This document shows positions 11,101 through 19,387 of a stretch of DNA of 64,000 nucleotides, piece after piece. A program made the translations under genes and the position numbers. The stretch is from Pseudomonas delhiensis (lineage in GTDB: Bacteria; Pseudomonadota; Gammaproteobacteria; Pseudomonadales; Pseudomonadaceae): the NCBI RefSeq assembly GCF_900187975.1, contig NZ_FZPC01000001.1, positions 1-64,000 of the forward strand, in the 5' to 3' direction. The first letter of the stretch is position 1. Every line of letters begins with the position of its first letter. Under the pieces are notes generated by a model. The model was given only the letters and a program-made list of their open reading frames with translations, was not told the DNA's origin and searched no databases.

Positions 11101-11635
11101 GCGCGAGCCTGGCTAATCAGGGCGTAGGGCGCATAACGCCCCAGGCGTTATCCGCCGCCTGACCTCACGCCCAGGCGGCTCCACGTGCAAACCACGCACC
11201 TATCGCCATGCCAGACCGGGCGCCGGTCCTGCCGGCGGAATCGCGGACGGAGTCCTACGTCCGTGCCTCCTGGAACCGTAGGAGCAACTGTCTTCTGGGC
11301 TCCCTCGTTCGTGGGGGTGACTGGATCGAAATTCGCGCCTCCCATGTCGCCCCATTGTAGGAGCGGGCCCTGCCCGCGATTCGCGCGCAGGGCGCGCTCC
11401 TACAGGGGAATGGCATGGCTCGGGCAGCGAGCGGACTCTGTCCGCGATTTGGCGGATAACGCCGTAGGCGTTATCCGCCCTACGAACCACCATCCTCGCC
11501 ATTCCCGCGAATGCGGGAACCCAATGGACATTGTTCCTACAGGCGCTGGCACACCGGATGAATCACCGCGAACGGTTATACGCCCCAGGTTCGCGCCATG
11601 TAGACTGCCGGCTTTACCGGATATACGGAAAGCCC
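11101..11635. repeat. Repeat-filled intergenic region
   Basis: Half a kilobase with no convincing gene. It holds a family B hairpin at 11127-11156 (GCATAACG/CGTTATCC arms), a family A palindrome at 11357-11404, and a second family B hairpin at 11451-11479. A segment at 11284-11350 (AGGAGCAACTGTCTTCTGGG...) recurs in inverted orientation near 53945-54016. It separates the ddpX-like gene from the M23 peptidase gene. Confidence 0.65.
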
Positions 11636-12472
11636 ATGTTCCGCGTCTTCTGCCTGCTGTTCGCCACCCTGCTCGCCCTGCCAGCCCATGCCGAGGGCTT
11701 CATCAGCCGTACCCTGAACAAGCCGGTGCCCGGCGGCGTCGCCGTGGTCCAGCTGGGCAGCGCGGGGCCGGCGCCGAGCGCCAGCTACCAGGGCAAGCCG
11801 GTGCTGGTGGTGCGCGAGGAAGGCCGCGACTGGATCGCCGTGGTCGGCATCCCGCTGAGCGTCAAGCCGGGTACGCAGCAGATCCAGGTGAAGCAGGCCG
11901 GCGCCAGCCGCAGCCTGGCCTTCCAGGTCGGCGCCAAGCACTACCGCGAACAGCGCATCACCCTGAAGAACACCCGCCAGGTCAACCCGCTGCCCGAGGA
12001 CCTCAAGCGCATCAACCGCGAGCTGGCCGAACAGACCGCCGCCTACCGCAGCTTCAGCCCCGGCACGCCGAGCAACCTGGTGCTGGACAAGCCGGTGAAC
12101 GGCCCGCTGTCCAGCCCCTTCGGCCTGCGCCGCTTCTTCAATGGCGAGGAGCGCAACCCGCATTCCGGGCTGGACTTCGCGGTGCCCGCCGGCACGCCGA
12201 TCAAGGCCCCGGCGGCGGGCAAGGTGATCCTGATCGGCAACTACTTCTTCAACGGCAACACCGTGTTCGTCGACCATGGCCAGGGCTTCATCAGCATGTT
12301 CTGCCACATGTCGAAGATCGACGTGAAGCTCGGCGACCAGGTGCCGCGCGGCGGTGTAGTCGGCCGCGTGGGCGCCACCGGCCGGGCCACCGGGCCGCAC
12401 ATGCACTGGAACGTCAGCCTCAACGACGCCCGCGTCGACCCGGCGATATTCATCGGCGCCTTCAAGCCCTGA
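11636..12472 (+). CDS. M23-family peptidoglycan endopeptidase
   Basis: A secreted 278-aa protein with an N-terminal signal peptide (MFRVFCLLFATLLALPAHA). After a beta-rich N-terminal domain (about residues 20-120) comes an LytM/M23 domain. It has the zinc ligands HSGLDFA and HMHW, with the supporting VDHGQGFISMFCHM segment. The ligand set is complete, so it is probably an active endopeptidase acting on peptide cross-links. The start ATG at 11636 has GGAA upstream and gives a clean signal peptide. It is convergent with the next gene, the stops being 3 bp apart. Confidence 0.9.
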   Translation: MFRVFCLLFATLLALPAHAEGFISRTLNKPVPGGVAVVQLGSAGPAPSASYQGKPVLVVREEGRDWIAVVGIPLSVKPGTQQIQVKQAGASRSLAFQVGAKHYREQRITLKNTRQVNPLPEDLKRINRELAEQTAAYRSFSPGTPSNLVLDKPVNGPLSSPFGLRRFFNGEERNPHSGLDFAVPAGTPIKAPAAGKVILIGNYFFNGNTVFVDHGQGFISMFCHMSKIDVKLGDQVPRGGVVGRVGATGRATGPHMHWNVSLNDARVDPAIFIGAFKP

Positions 12473-12475
12473 GGC

Positions 12476-12883
12476 TCATTCCGCGCGGGTGGAAACACGC
12501 TCCAGGCGGTAGAGCTCGCCGATCAGGCAAGGCTCGGGGATGCCGGTCGAGTCGTACGAGAGAATGCGGTCGAGCTTGGTTACCGCCCCCACCGTGCTGC
12601 TGATGTTCAGGCGGTTGCTGAACGACAGGTTGTCGCAGGGCGAGGAGAAGGCCACCAGGTAGCGCCGGCCGGGCGCCTGGCCGAGGACGATGTGGCCCTT
12701 GTCGAGGTATTCCCAGCCCTGGGTTTCCCACACCGGGATCGACTTCACCGCCTCGCCCTGCCGGTAGCCGAGACGTTCCAGGTGCTGGTCGAGGGGCAAC
12801 TGGTCGTTGCGCACCCCGGACTGGCTGCAGGCGGCCAGCAGAACGGCAGCCGCCACCATGGCGGCGCTGCGGACAGTGCCCAT
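12476..12883 (-). CDS. Small lipoprotein (DUF6491-like)
   Basis: A 135-aa predicted lipoprotein. The N-terminus MGTVRSAAMVAAAVLLAACS has a lipobox with Cys near residue 18. The conserved core LDRILSYDS and CLIGELYRLE resembles the uncharacterised DUF6491 family; that assignment is from memory and tentative. The start ATG at 12883 has GGGAGGTGAGC upstream. It is convergent with the M23 gene and lies downstream of the copper operon, but a hairpin at 12957-12978 separates it. Function unknown. Confidence 0.75.
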   Translation of the reverse strand: MGTVRSAAMVAAAVLLAACSQSGVRNDQLPLDQHLERLGYRQGEAVKSIPVWETQGWEYLDKGHIVLGQAPGRRYLVAFSSPCDNLSFSNRLNISSTVGAVTKLDRILSYDSTGIPEPCLIGELYRLERVSTRAE

Positions 12884-12956
12884 GCTCACCTCCCGGCCAC
12901 GCGGGTGGCCGCTGTTCGGGGCGGAATCGGCCCCGTTCCATTTTCCCACCCTGGGG

Positions 12957-12978
12957 AAAGGCCGGCACACGGCCGGCC
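12957..12978 (-). terminator. Candidate terminator after pcuC
   Basis: On the minus strand GGCCGGC, loop CGTGT, GCCGGCC, then TTTCCCC. The stem is strong but the T-run is short. It lies just after the PCuAC gene stop. Confidence 0.45.
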
Positions 12979-12984
12979 AGACGG

Positions 12985-13497
12985 TCAGTTCATCTTCATC
13001 CCGGGCATGTCATGGCCCGACATATCGTGGCCGGACATGCCGTGGTCACCGCCCTCGGGTGCCTGCTTCTGCACCTCGACCTCCACCTTGAGGTCGCCGG
13101 CCTGCTGGAAGTGCAGGGTCAGCGGGAAGCGCTCGCCGTCGGCCAGCGGCTTCTTCAGGCCAAGCAGCATCAGGTGGTAGTGGCCGGGGGCGAAGGTGAC
13201 GGTGCCGCCGGCGGGGATGTCCACGCCCTCGACCTTCTGCATCTTCATCATGCCGTCCTTCATCTGGTGCTCGTGGACCTCGGCGCTGGCCGCGCGCTCG
13301 GTGTCGGCGCCGAGCAGGCGGTCGGCCGCCTTGCCGTGGTTGTGCACGACGAAATAGGCCGCGCCGTTCTCCGAGTTGGCCGGCAGCAGCAGCGACCAGG
13401 GGTGCTCGACGTCGAGGTCGCCGGCCTTGTATTCGTGGGCCAGCAGCGGGGTGGAGAGGGACAGCATGGCCGCCAGGGCCAGGAGGGTCTTGCGCAT
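12985..13497 (-). CDS. pcuC: Periplasmic copper chaperone PCuAC
   Basis: A 170-aa exported protein with a signal peptide (MRKTLLALAAMLSLSTPLLA). The PCuAC cupredoxin-like domain carries candidate Cu(I) ligands in VHEHQMKDGMMKM and HYHLMLLGLKKPL. The C-terminal tail is His/Met rich (repeats of SGHDM, then PGMKM), a second likely copper-binding site. Family members deliver Cu(I) to cytochrome oxidase or copper enzymes. The start at 13497 has AGGAG upstream. It is the last gene of the operon with the OprC-like receptor and the DUF2946 protein, separated from oprC by a 10-bp hairpin. Confidence 0.9.
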   Translation of the reverse strand: MRKTLLALAAMLSLSTPLLAHEYKAGDLDVEHPWSLLLPANSENGAAYFVVHNHGKAADRLLGADTERAASAEVHEHQMKDGMMKMQKVEGVDIPAGGTVTFAPGHYHLMLLGLKKPLADGERFPLTLHFQQAGDLKVEVEVQKQAPEGGDHGMSGHDMSGHDMPGMKMN

Positions 13498-13522
13498 GTT
13501 GGAACTCCTAACGATCTCATGG

Positions 13523-13547
13523 GCCGCCCGGCACAGCGCCGGGCGGC
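13523..13547. other. Intercistronic hairpin, oprC-pcuC
   Basis: GCCGCCCGGC and GCCGGGCGGC form a perfect 10-bp stem with a 5-nt loop, 26 bp before the pcuC start. There is no T-run, so it may stabilise or process the operon mRNA rather than stop it. Confidence 0.5.
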
Positions 13548-13604
13548 AAGGTCGAGGGCACCGGCAGCATAGCTGCTTCGCGCCCCCACTCAAGCCGGCG
13601 GGGC

Positions 13605-15716
13605 TCAGAAGCTGAAGTCCACCTTGGTCCAGAGCGTACGGCCCGGCTCGCGGATAGCCTGGGGATCGTCCGCCGGGTAGCCGAAGCCGGCGTTGCCGGC
13701 GAGGTTGAGGTGCTCGGCGTAGTCCTTGTCGAACAGGTTGTCGACGCCGGTGCTGACCTTGAAGTGCTTGTTCACGCGGTACGCGGCGTTGAGCGAGAAG
13801 ACGCCGAAGCCGGCGCTCTCGTCGAAGTCCTTGCCGACCACGTTGCCCTGCCCCTCGGCCACCCGCCCCTGCTTCGCCACCAGGCGCCACAGCGCCCCGG
13901 CACTCCAGTCGCCCTGCTCGTAGGTCAGGCCCAGGCGGCTTTCCAGCGGCGGCATCTGCGGCAGCGCGCGGTCGTCCGTGGTGTTCTTGCCCCAGGCGTA
14001 GGCCAGGGTCGCATCGGTCTTCCAGTTCGGCGCCAGCTGGTAGGCCGCGCCCAGCTCACCGCCCATGATGCGTGCGTCGACGTTGGTCGCCTGGGACGTT
14101 GAACCCATCATGCCGCCGCTGCGGTAGGTGAAGAGGATGTAGTCGCGGATCTCGCCGACGTAGCCCGAAGCCCAGGCCTTGAGCTTCTCGCCCTCGTACT
14201 GGGCGCCGAAGTCGAGCTGGGTGGTCTTCTCCGGCTTGATGGCGTCGAAGGCATTGGCCGAGCCGGCCGGGCCCATGTTCGGGGAAAACAGCTCCCAGTA
14301 GTCGGGGAAGCGTTGCGCGTGGCCGAGGCCGGCGTAGAGCGTGGTGGGCGAGTCGGCCAGGTCGTGCTCGTAGCGCAGGAAGCCGCTGGGCAAGGTATCG
14401 GCGCGGGTGTCATCGGCGGTCGGGTTGGGCCGCGTCATCATCCCCGAGCCGAGGGTCTGCCGGTAGTCCTTGGCCGAAGCGCGGTCCAGGCGCGCGCCGC
14501 CGATCACCCGGTCGCGCTCGGCGGCGTACCAGGTCAGCTCGCCGAAGGCGCCGTAGTTGTGGAAGGCCGCATCCTTGTTCCACGGCACCTCGTCGTAGGC
14601 GCCGATGCCCATGGCGCTGCGCTGGCGGTGCTCGCTGCTCTGGGCGTCGACGCCGGAGATCAGCTTGAAGTCGTCCCAGCGCCAGGTGGCCGCCAGGCGC
14701 CCGCCGAGGGTGCGGCGATCGACGTTGGAGGCCATGGGCCCGGCCATCATGCCGGTGCCCGAGGGGTTGCGCAGGCTGTAGTTGTCCATCACGTGGTCGG
14801 CGTAGTTGTAGTAGACCTGCGCCTCCAGCTTGTCGAGCACGCCGCCGAGGTTGGACTTCTCGAAGCGCAGGCCCAGGCTCTCGCGCTTGAACTGCGAGCC
14901 ATCCATGCCGCGCCCGGCGTAGCGCGCCTCGCCATCGCCCTTGCCGGCGGTCAGCTCGACCAGGGTGTCGGCGTCCGGCGTCCAGCCCAGGGCGACGTCG
15001 CCGTTCCACTTGTTCCAGCGCGAGGGCACGGTGTTGCCGCCGCCGTCCTCGTAGTCGTCGGACTGCGAGCGGTTGCCGGTGAAGCGCAGGTAGCCTTCGG
15101 GGCCACCGGCGGCGGCGTCCAGCACGCGGTCGAAGCGGCCGTTGGAGCCGGCCACCAGGCTGCCGTTTATCCGCGTGCCCAGCTCGCCGAAGCGCTCCGG
15201 ATCGCGGTCGAAGCGGATGGTCCCGGCCGAGGCGCCAGGGCCCCAGATCACCGTTTCCGGGCCCTTGACCACGGTGAGCCGGTCGTAGGTCTCCGGGGAT
15301 ATATAGGAAGTGGGCGCGTCCATCCGCGCCGGGCAGGCGCCGAGCATCACGCCGCCGTTGGTGAGGATGTTCAAGCGCGAGCCGAACATGCCGCGCAGCA
15401 CCGGGTCGCCATTGCTGCCGCCGTTGCGGATGGCGGAGAAGCCGGGGATGGTCTTCAGGTAATCGGCGCCGTCGCTGGCCGGGATCGGCTGGCGCGCCTG
15501 CTTCGGGTCGGTGACCACGGTCAGCGGCGAACTCTGCGCCACCGCGGTGATGACGCTGGGTTGCAGTTCGATGGCTTGATGGCCGGCGTGCGGGTCCTCG
15601 GCCTCGTCGGCGCGTACGGACGGGGTCAGGCCGACGATGCCGCCGAGGGCGGTGAGTGCGCAAAGGGTGCGCAGGCGTGCCGGGCGAACGCGCCCGCGCA
15701 GGAAGAGTCTGGACAT
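13605..15716 (-). CDS. oprC: TonB-dependent copper receptor, OprC-like
   Basis: Outer-membrane TonB-dependent transporter of about 703 aa. It has a signal peptide, a plug domain (LQPSVITAV, then DYLKTIPGFSAIRNGGSNGDP), a long beta-barrel, and terminal aromatic WTKVDFSF. The copper site described for P. aeruginosa OprC, CxxxM plus HxM, appears to be conserved: CPARM at residues 128-132 and HVM at 308-310. It should import copper. I prefer ATG 15716, preceded by GGAATTTCGC, over ATG 15728. Upstream on the same strand is the DUF2946 gene; downstream is pcuC. Confidence 0.92.
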   Translation of the reverse strand: MSRLFLRGRVRPARLRTLCALTALGGIVGLTPSVRADEAEDPHAGHQAIELQPSVITAVAQSSPLTVVTDPKQARQPIPASDGADYLKTIPGFSAIRNGGSNGDPVLRGMFGSRLNILTNGGVMLGACPARMDAPTSYISPETYDRLTVVKGPETVIWGPGASAGTIRFDRDPERFGELGTRINGSLVAGSNGRFDRVLDAAAGGPEGYLRFTGNRSQSDDYEDGGGNTVPSRWNKWNGDVALGWTPDADTLVELTAGKGDGEARYAGRGMDGSQFKRESLGLRFEKSNLGGVLDKLEAQVYYNYADHVMDNYSLRNPSGTGMMAGPMASNVDRRTLGGRLAATWRWDDFKLISGVDAQSSEHRQRSAMGIGAYDEVPWNKDAAFHNYGAFGELTWYAAERDRVIGGARLDRASAKDYRQTLGSGMMTRPNPTADDTRADTLPSGFLRYEHDLADSPTTLYAGLGHAQRFPDYWELFSPNMGPAGSANAFDAIKPEKTTQLDFGAQYEGEKLKAWASGYVGEIRDYILFTYRSGGMMGSTSQATNVDARIMGGELGAAYQLAPNWKTDATLAYAWGKNTTDDRALPQMPPLESRLGLTYEQGDWSAGALWRLVAKQGRVAEGQGNVVGKDFDESAGFGVFSLNAAYRVNKHFKVSTGVDNLFDKDYAEHLNLAGNAGFGYPADDPQAIREPGRTLWTKVDFSF

Positions 15717-15826
15717 GCGAAATTCCATGATCGATGACGATGTTCTTCTGGCCAGGCACGGCGGACGCGCGCGGAGGAAGGTTCCCCTGCGCGATGGCGC
15801 TTGCGCTGGCTACGGCGAAAGAAAGG

Positions 15827-16237
15827 TCAGGCGGTCAGGGACGGCGGCGCGCGCGAACGGGCGCCGGGGAAGATCGGCGAAGGCGGGATGGCTTGTTCGA
15901 TGACGACCTGGGGCGCCGGGGCGGCCCCGGGCAGGTCGGCGGAGAGCGCCAGGCGCGGGGTTTGCAGCGCCGGGCTGTGGAGCAGCAGGCCACAGTAGCC
16001 GCACTTCTCCATGAAGTGGTCGGCGGAGAAGCCCTGCTGCGCGGCGCCGGCCCCGTGGTGGCCGTCGCGCATCTGGTCGGAGCAGGCCATGTCGCCCATG
16101 CCGGCCATGGCCGGCATGGGGTGGTCCATGGGCATGGACTGCGACAGCAGCGGGCCGAGGTGGATCATCAGCATGGCGAACAGCGCCAGCCAGATGCCCG
16201 TGCCTTGTCCTGTGCCTCGCCGTCTGCGACCTGTCAC
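15827..16237 (-). CDS. DUF2946 family protein of the copper operon
   Basis: A 136-aa protein with one N-terminal hydrophobic segment (IWLALFAMLMIHLGPLL). Met/His-rich stretches follow (SMPMDHPMPAMAGMGDMACS), then the conserved EKCGYCGLLLHSP motif of DUF2946. Such genes often sit beside TonB-dependent copper receptors. I infer a periplasmic or membrane copper-binding role, with no enzyme signature. The start is GTG 16237, preceded by GGGGACTT; a longer frame to 16321 lacks this. It is the first gene of the three-gene copper operon, 98 bp before oprC. Confidence 0.8.
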   Translation of the reverse strand: MTGRRRRGTGQGTGIWLALFAMLMIHLGPLLSQSMPMDHPMPAMAGMGDMACSDQMRDGHHGAGAAQQGFSADHFMEKCGYCGLLLHSPALQTPRLALSADLPGAAPAPQVVIEQAIPPSPIFPGARSRAPPSLTA

Positions 16238-16357
16238 TGGAAGTCCCCGAATCGATTGGCGGCGTTTTACCCTGCCGGGCCGACGGGCGCAATTCGCCGA
16301 TGGCTCAATGCTGTGCGGCATGGAGACGCATCAGGGAGTAAAGCAGAAAAACCGCCT

Positions 16358-16371
16358 CGCAATTCCTTGCG
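16358..16371. promoter_or_regulatory. Small palindrome upstream of copper operon
   Basis: CGCAA, four bases, TTGCG in the divergent region between the DUF2946 gene and the leuA leader. It could be a regulator site for either direction. I see no match to a CueR or Fur box that I trust. Confidence 0.2.
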
Positions 16372-16411
16372 CAATAAAGCCTGAACAGAAGCAGAAAATC
16401 TCGCTTATCCA

Positions 16412-16417
16412 TATAAT
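16412..16417 (+). promoter_or_regulatory. Candidate -10 of leuA leader transcript
   Basis: A perfect TATAAT in an AT-rich stretch about 70 bp before the leader-peptide ATG. No good -35 lies at 16-19 bp, so an activator or another promoter may be needed. TTGCCA (16449) with TAGGGT (16473) at 18 bp is an alternative that would give an almost leaderless peptide. Confidence 0.35.
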
Positions 16418-16485
16418 CAAGCGACGACTACCAATTTTTCCACAATGCTTGCCATCCACCCCCAAAGCGCACTAGGGTGGGCGCT

Positions 16486-16563
16486 ATGAAAACCGCACAC
16501 ACCCTCATCCTGCTTCGCCAACACGCCTGCCTGCGCCTGGTCAGCCCGCGACTGCGTGGCTGA
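16486..16563 (+). CDS. Candidate leucine leader peptide upstream of leuA
   Basis: A 25-codon ORF, MKTAHTLILLRQHACLRLVS then PRLRG, preceded by GGGTGG. Six of 25 residues are Leu, plus one Ile and one Val. It ends 78 bp before leuA. A hairpin (TCAGCC/GGCTGA with inner CGC/GCG, 16541-16563) overlaps its last codons and stop. A second short stem (GGGCC/GGCCC, 16605-16620) lies closer to leuA. This fits ribosome-mediated control by leucine, but no classical T-run terminator is visible, so the mechanism is inferred. Confidence 0.5.
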   Translation: MKTAHTLILLRQHACLRLVSPRLRG

Positions 16564-16641
16564 ATCCGTTTCCCGGCTTCACCTCTTCATCTTTCTACCG
16601 CGCAGGGCCGCCGCTGGCCCGGAAGAACAAGGATTCCGCCC

Positions 16642-18312
16642 ATGACCATGCTCAAAGACCCGTCGAAGAAATACCGCCCCTTCACCCCGATCACCCTGCC
16701 CGACCGCACCTGGCCGGACAAGATCATCGACAAGGCGCCGATCTGGCTGAGCACCGACCTGCGCGACGGCAACCAGTCGCTGATCGAGCCGATGGACGCC
16801 GAGAAGAAGATGCGCTTCTTCAAGTGCCTGGTGCAGGTGGGCCTGAAGGAAATCGAGGTGGGCTTCCCGTCCGCCTCGCAGACCGACTTCGACTTCGTCC
16901 GCGAGCTGATCGAGGGTGGCCACATTCCCGACGACGTCACCATCCAGGTGCTGACCCAGGCCCGCGACGACCTCATCGAGCGCACCTTCGAGTCGCTGAA
17001 GGGCGCCAGGCGCGCCATCGTGCACTACTACAACGCCTGCGCGCCGAGCTTCCGCAAGATCGTCTTCAACCAGGACAAGGAAGGCGTCAAGCAGATCGCC
17101 ATCGCCGCCGGCAAGACCATCAAGCGCCTGGCCGCCGCCGCGCCCGAGACCCAGTGGGGCTTCGAGTACTCGCCGGAAGTCTTCAGCTCCACCGAGACCG
17201 ACTTCGCCGTCGAGGTGTGCAACGCGGTGATCGAGGTGTTCCAGCCGACCCCGGCCAACCGCCTGATCCTCAACCTGCCGGCCACCATCGAGTGCGCCAC
17301 GCCGAACAACTACGCCGACCAGATCGAGTGGTTCGGCCGTCACATCGACAAGCGCGACAGCGTCATCATCAGCCTGCACACCCACAACGACCGCGGCACC
17401 GGCGTGGCCGCCTCGGAGCTGGCGCTGATGGCCGGCGCCGACCGCGTGGAAGGCTGCCTGTTCGGCAACGGCGAGCGCACCGGCAACCTCTGCCTGGTGA
17501 CCATGGCGCTGAACATGTACACCCAGGGCGTCAACCCGGGGCTGGACTTCTCCGACATCGACGCCGTGCGCAAGGTGGTGGAAGAGTGCAACCAGATCCC
17601 GGTGCACCCGCGCCACCCGTACGTCGGCGACCTGGTCCACACCGCCTTCTCCGGCTCCCACCAGGACGCCATCCGCAAGGGCTTCGCCCAGCAGAAGGAC
17701 GACGCCGTGTGGGAAGTGCCCTACCTGCCGATCGACCCGGCCGACATCGGCCGCAGCTACGAGGCGGTCATCCGCGTCAACAGCCAGTCGGGCAAGGGCG
17801 GCATCACCTTCCTGCTCGAGCAGGAGTACGGCATCAGCCTGCCGCGCCGCATGCAGATCGAGTTCAGCCAGGTGGTGCAGAACGAGACCGACCGTCTCGG
17901 CCTGGAAATGACCGCCGAGCAGATCTACGGCCTGCTGCAGAGCGAGTACCTGCAAGCGGTGTCGCCGTTCGCCCTGAAGAACTACCGTCTGCAGGAAGAG
18001 AACGGCATCTGCGCCATCGACATCGACGTGGTGCACAAGGGCGAGCAGCACCGCTGGCACGGCAAGGGCAAGGGCACCCTGGAAGCCCTGGTCGCCGCGC
18101 TGCCGGTGGCGGTCGAGATCATGGACTACAACGAGCACGCCATCGGCGCCGGCACCAACGCCCGCGCGGCGGCCTACATCGAGCTGCGCGTGGAAGGCGG
18201 CCGCTCGCTGCACGGCATCGGCATCGACGAGAACATCACCACCGCCAGCTTCCGCGCCCTGTTCAGCGCGCTGAACCGCGCCGTGACCCTGGGCCAGGCG
18301 AAAGCCGCCTGA
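16642..18312 (+). CDS. leuA: 2-isopropylmalate synthase
   Basis: First enzyme of leucine biosynthesis; condenses acetyl-CoA with 2-oxoisovalerate. The 556 aa match the long LeuA type. The catalytic TIM barrel begins [16 protein letters not shown] and has the metal ligands in [11 protein letters not shown], with GNGERTGNL nearby. The C-terminal part after about residue 430 is the LeuA allosteric domain, expected to confer leucine feedback inhibition. The start at 16642 is preceded by AAGGA. A monocistronic unit followed by a strong terminator. Confidence 0.97.
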   Translation: MTMLKDPSKKYRPFTPITLPDRTWPDKIIDKAPIWLSTDLRDGNQSLIEPMDAEKKMRFFKCLVQVGLKEIEVGFPSASQTDFDFVRELIEGGHIPDDVTIQVLTQARDDLIERTFESLKGARRAIVHYYNACAPSFRKIVFNQDKEGVKQIAIAAGKTIKRLAAAAPETQWGFEYSPEVFSSTETDFAVEVCNAVIEVFQPTPANRLILNLPATIECATPNNYADQIEWFGRHIDKRDSVIISLHTHNDRGTGVAASELALMAGADRVEGCLFGNGERTGNLCLVTMALNMYTQGVNPGLDFSDIDAVRKVVEECNQIPVHPRHPYVGDLVHTAFSGSHQDAIRKGFAQQKDDAVWEVPYLPIDPADIGRSYEAVIRVNSQSGKGGITFLLEQEYGISLPRRMQIEFSQVVQNETDRLGLEMTAEQIYGLLQSEYLQAVSPFALKNYRLQEENGICAIDIDVVHKGEQHRWHGKGKGTLEALVAALPVAVEIMDYNEHAIGAGTNARAAAYIELRVEGGRSLHGIGIDENITTASFRALFSALNRAVTLGQAKAA

Positions 18313-18327
18313 GTTCGCCGGTGATGT

Positions 18328-18355
18328 GAAAAAGGGGCCTTCGGGCCCCTTTTTC
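18328..18355. terminator. leuA intrinsic terminator (UUCG tetraloop)
   Basis: GAAAAAGGGGCC, loop TTCG, GGCCCCTTTTTC: a perfect 12-bp stem. The A-run and T-run on the two sides make it potentially bidirectional, serving leuA and the convergent ParE gene. Confidence 0.9.
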
Positions 18356-18365
18356 GTGCCGAAGG

Positions 18366-18650
18366 CTACCAGCGCTCGGGAGGCAGGCGCCGGGTGTGGA
18401 AGATGCGCAGGATCTGCAATCGTCCGCCGCGAACGCGATAGGGGATCAGGTAGGGGTGGCCGGGCATGGGCCATTCGCGGGTACCGGGCACCCGGCCCTC
18501 GCGCCCTATCGCAGGATGGAGAGCCAGTTGTTCGATGTCGTCGAACACCGCAGCGACGAAGTCACGTGCGGCGGCCGGATTGTGCTGAGCGAGATGGGCG
18601 GCTTCGTCGTCGAGGTTCTGCAGCGCTTTGCGCAGCCACTCAACCTGCAT
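18366..18650 (-). CDS. RelE/ParE-family toxin
   Basis: A 94-aa protein of the RelE/ParE superfamily. It has an N-terminal helical hairpin (VEWLRKALQNLDDEAAHLAQ), then HPAIGREGRVPGTREWPM and a C-terminal strand run ending LQILRIFHTRRLPPERW. The Arg/His-rich C-terminal pattern with RIFHTRR is typical. The target is unknown: gyrase for ParE, ribosome-bound mRNA for RelE. The start overlaps the antitoxin stop by 11 nt, showing translational coupling. It lies convergent to leuA beyond the terminator. Confidence 0.85.
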   Translation of the reverse strand: MQVEWLRKALQNLDDEAAHLAQHNPAAARDFVAAVFDDIEQLALHPAIGREGRVPGTREWPMPGHPYLIPYRVRGGRLQILRIFHTRRLPPERW

Positions 18651-18879
18651 TGCGCGTCCACTTGTTCAGGACCGCTTCGACTTCTGCCTCACTGGCGAAG
18701 TCGCCGGCATCGGCTTCTACGATGGCCTGCTGGATTTCGCCGATCTGCCAGGCCTCCCGGGCAAGGTATTCGTCCAGTGCCTGGGCGGCAAGGAAGTTCT
18801 TGCTGCGGCCGGTCGCCTGGGCAAGCCTAGCGAGGGTATCGGACTGATCATCCGACAGGCGCAGGGACATTACGGGCAT
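18640..18879 (-). CDS. Ribbon-helix-helix antitoxin
   Basis: A 79-aa antitoxin. The N-terminus MPVMSLRLSDDQSDTLARLA is a ribbon-helix-helix DNA-binding segment. The rest, ending VEAVLNKWTRNAG, is an acidic toxin-binding tail. It should neutralise the downstream ParE-like toxin and repress the operon. I prefer ATG 18879, with GAGG six bases upstream, to the in-frame ATG at 18870. A large inverted repeat lies 13 bp upstream. Confidence 0.85.
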   Translation of the reverse strand: MPVMSLRLSDDQSDTLARLAQATGRSKNFLAAQALDEYLAREAWQIGEIQQAIVEADAGDFASEAEVEAVLNKWTRNAG

Positions 18880-18891
18880 GGAACACCTCGG

Positions 18892-18932
18892 CTGTAGTGT
18901 GTATCACTGCAACATACTACAACACACTACAG
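18892..18932. promoter_or_regulatory. Operator of the ParDE-type module
   Basis: A perfect 11-bp inverted repeat, CTGTAGTGTGT (18892-18902) and ACACACTACAG (18922-18932), with a 19-bp spacer. The spacer contains a third GTAGTATG-like half-site at 18913-18920 on the minus strand. Spaced half-sites next to a ribbon-helix-helix antitoxin gene suggest cooperative autorepression. Confidence 0.6.
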
Positions 18933-18986
18933 GTCATGCGCGGTACCGATCGCCCGGAAGTGCCCAACGGGCCAGCCAGGGGAATG

Positions 18987-19322
18987 CTATTCGTCGTCGC
19001 CGCTGGCGCTCAGCGCGCCCAGGCAGCGCAGGCGGTGCTCGCTGCCCTCGGACTGCAGCGTCCAGCTGTCGTCGCTGGCCTCGTACTGCGCTTCCATCAC
19101 CTCGTTGTAGGTGAACTGCCAGCGCCGCTTGTCGCGGCCGTCGACCGCTTCCACGCGCAGCACCACGTCTTCGCTGGCGAAGGCCTGGCCGGCTTCGGCG
19201 GCGATCTCGGCGCGGTCCAGCAGGTCCTCGTCGAGGCTGAATTCCCAGGCGTGCAGGCCGTCCAGTTCGAGCATGTCGGTCAGTTCGAGCTGGTCCAGCA
19301 GGTAGAGGGTTTCGTCGGACAT
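18987..19322 (-). CDS. Small acidic conserved protein (DUF5629-like)
   Basis: A 111-aa acidic protein, MSDETLYLLDQLELTDMLEL at the start and GDDE at the end. It has no signal peptide or membrane segment. From memory it resembles the Pseudomonas-restricted DUF5629 family. Function unknown. The start at 19322 is preceded by GGGAATACC. It is transcribed in the same direction as the dapA-like gene, 65 bp downstream of it, and could be cotranscribed with it. Confidence 0.75.
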   Translation of the reverse strand: MSDETLYLLDQLELTDMLELDGLHAWEFSLDEDLLDRAEIAAEAGQAFASEDVVLRVEAVDGRDKRRWQFTYNEVMEAQYEASDDSWTLQSEGSEHRLRCLGALSASGDDE

Positions 19323-19387
19323 CTTGGTATTCCCGGTGAGACAGGCCGCCATCATAGAGCAAAGCGCCACCGGCGGCCCTCCCCCGC

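Noticed and set aside
16579-18474. 631-codon minus-strand frame opposite leuA
   Set aside because: Antisense of a certain gene and crosses the leuA terminator.
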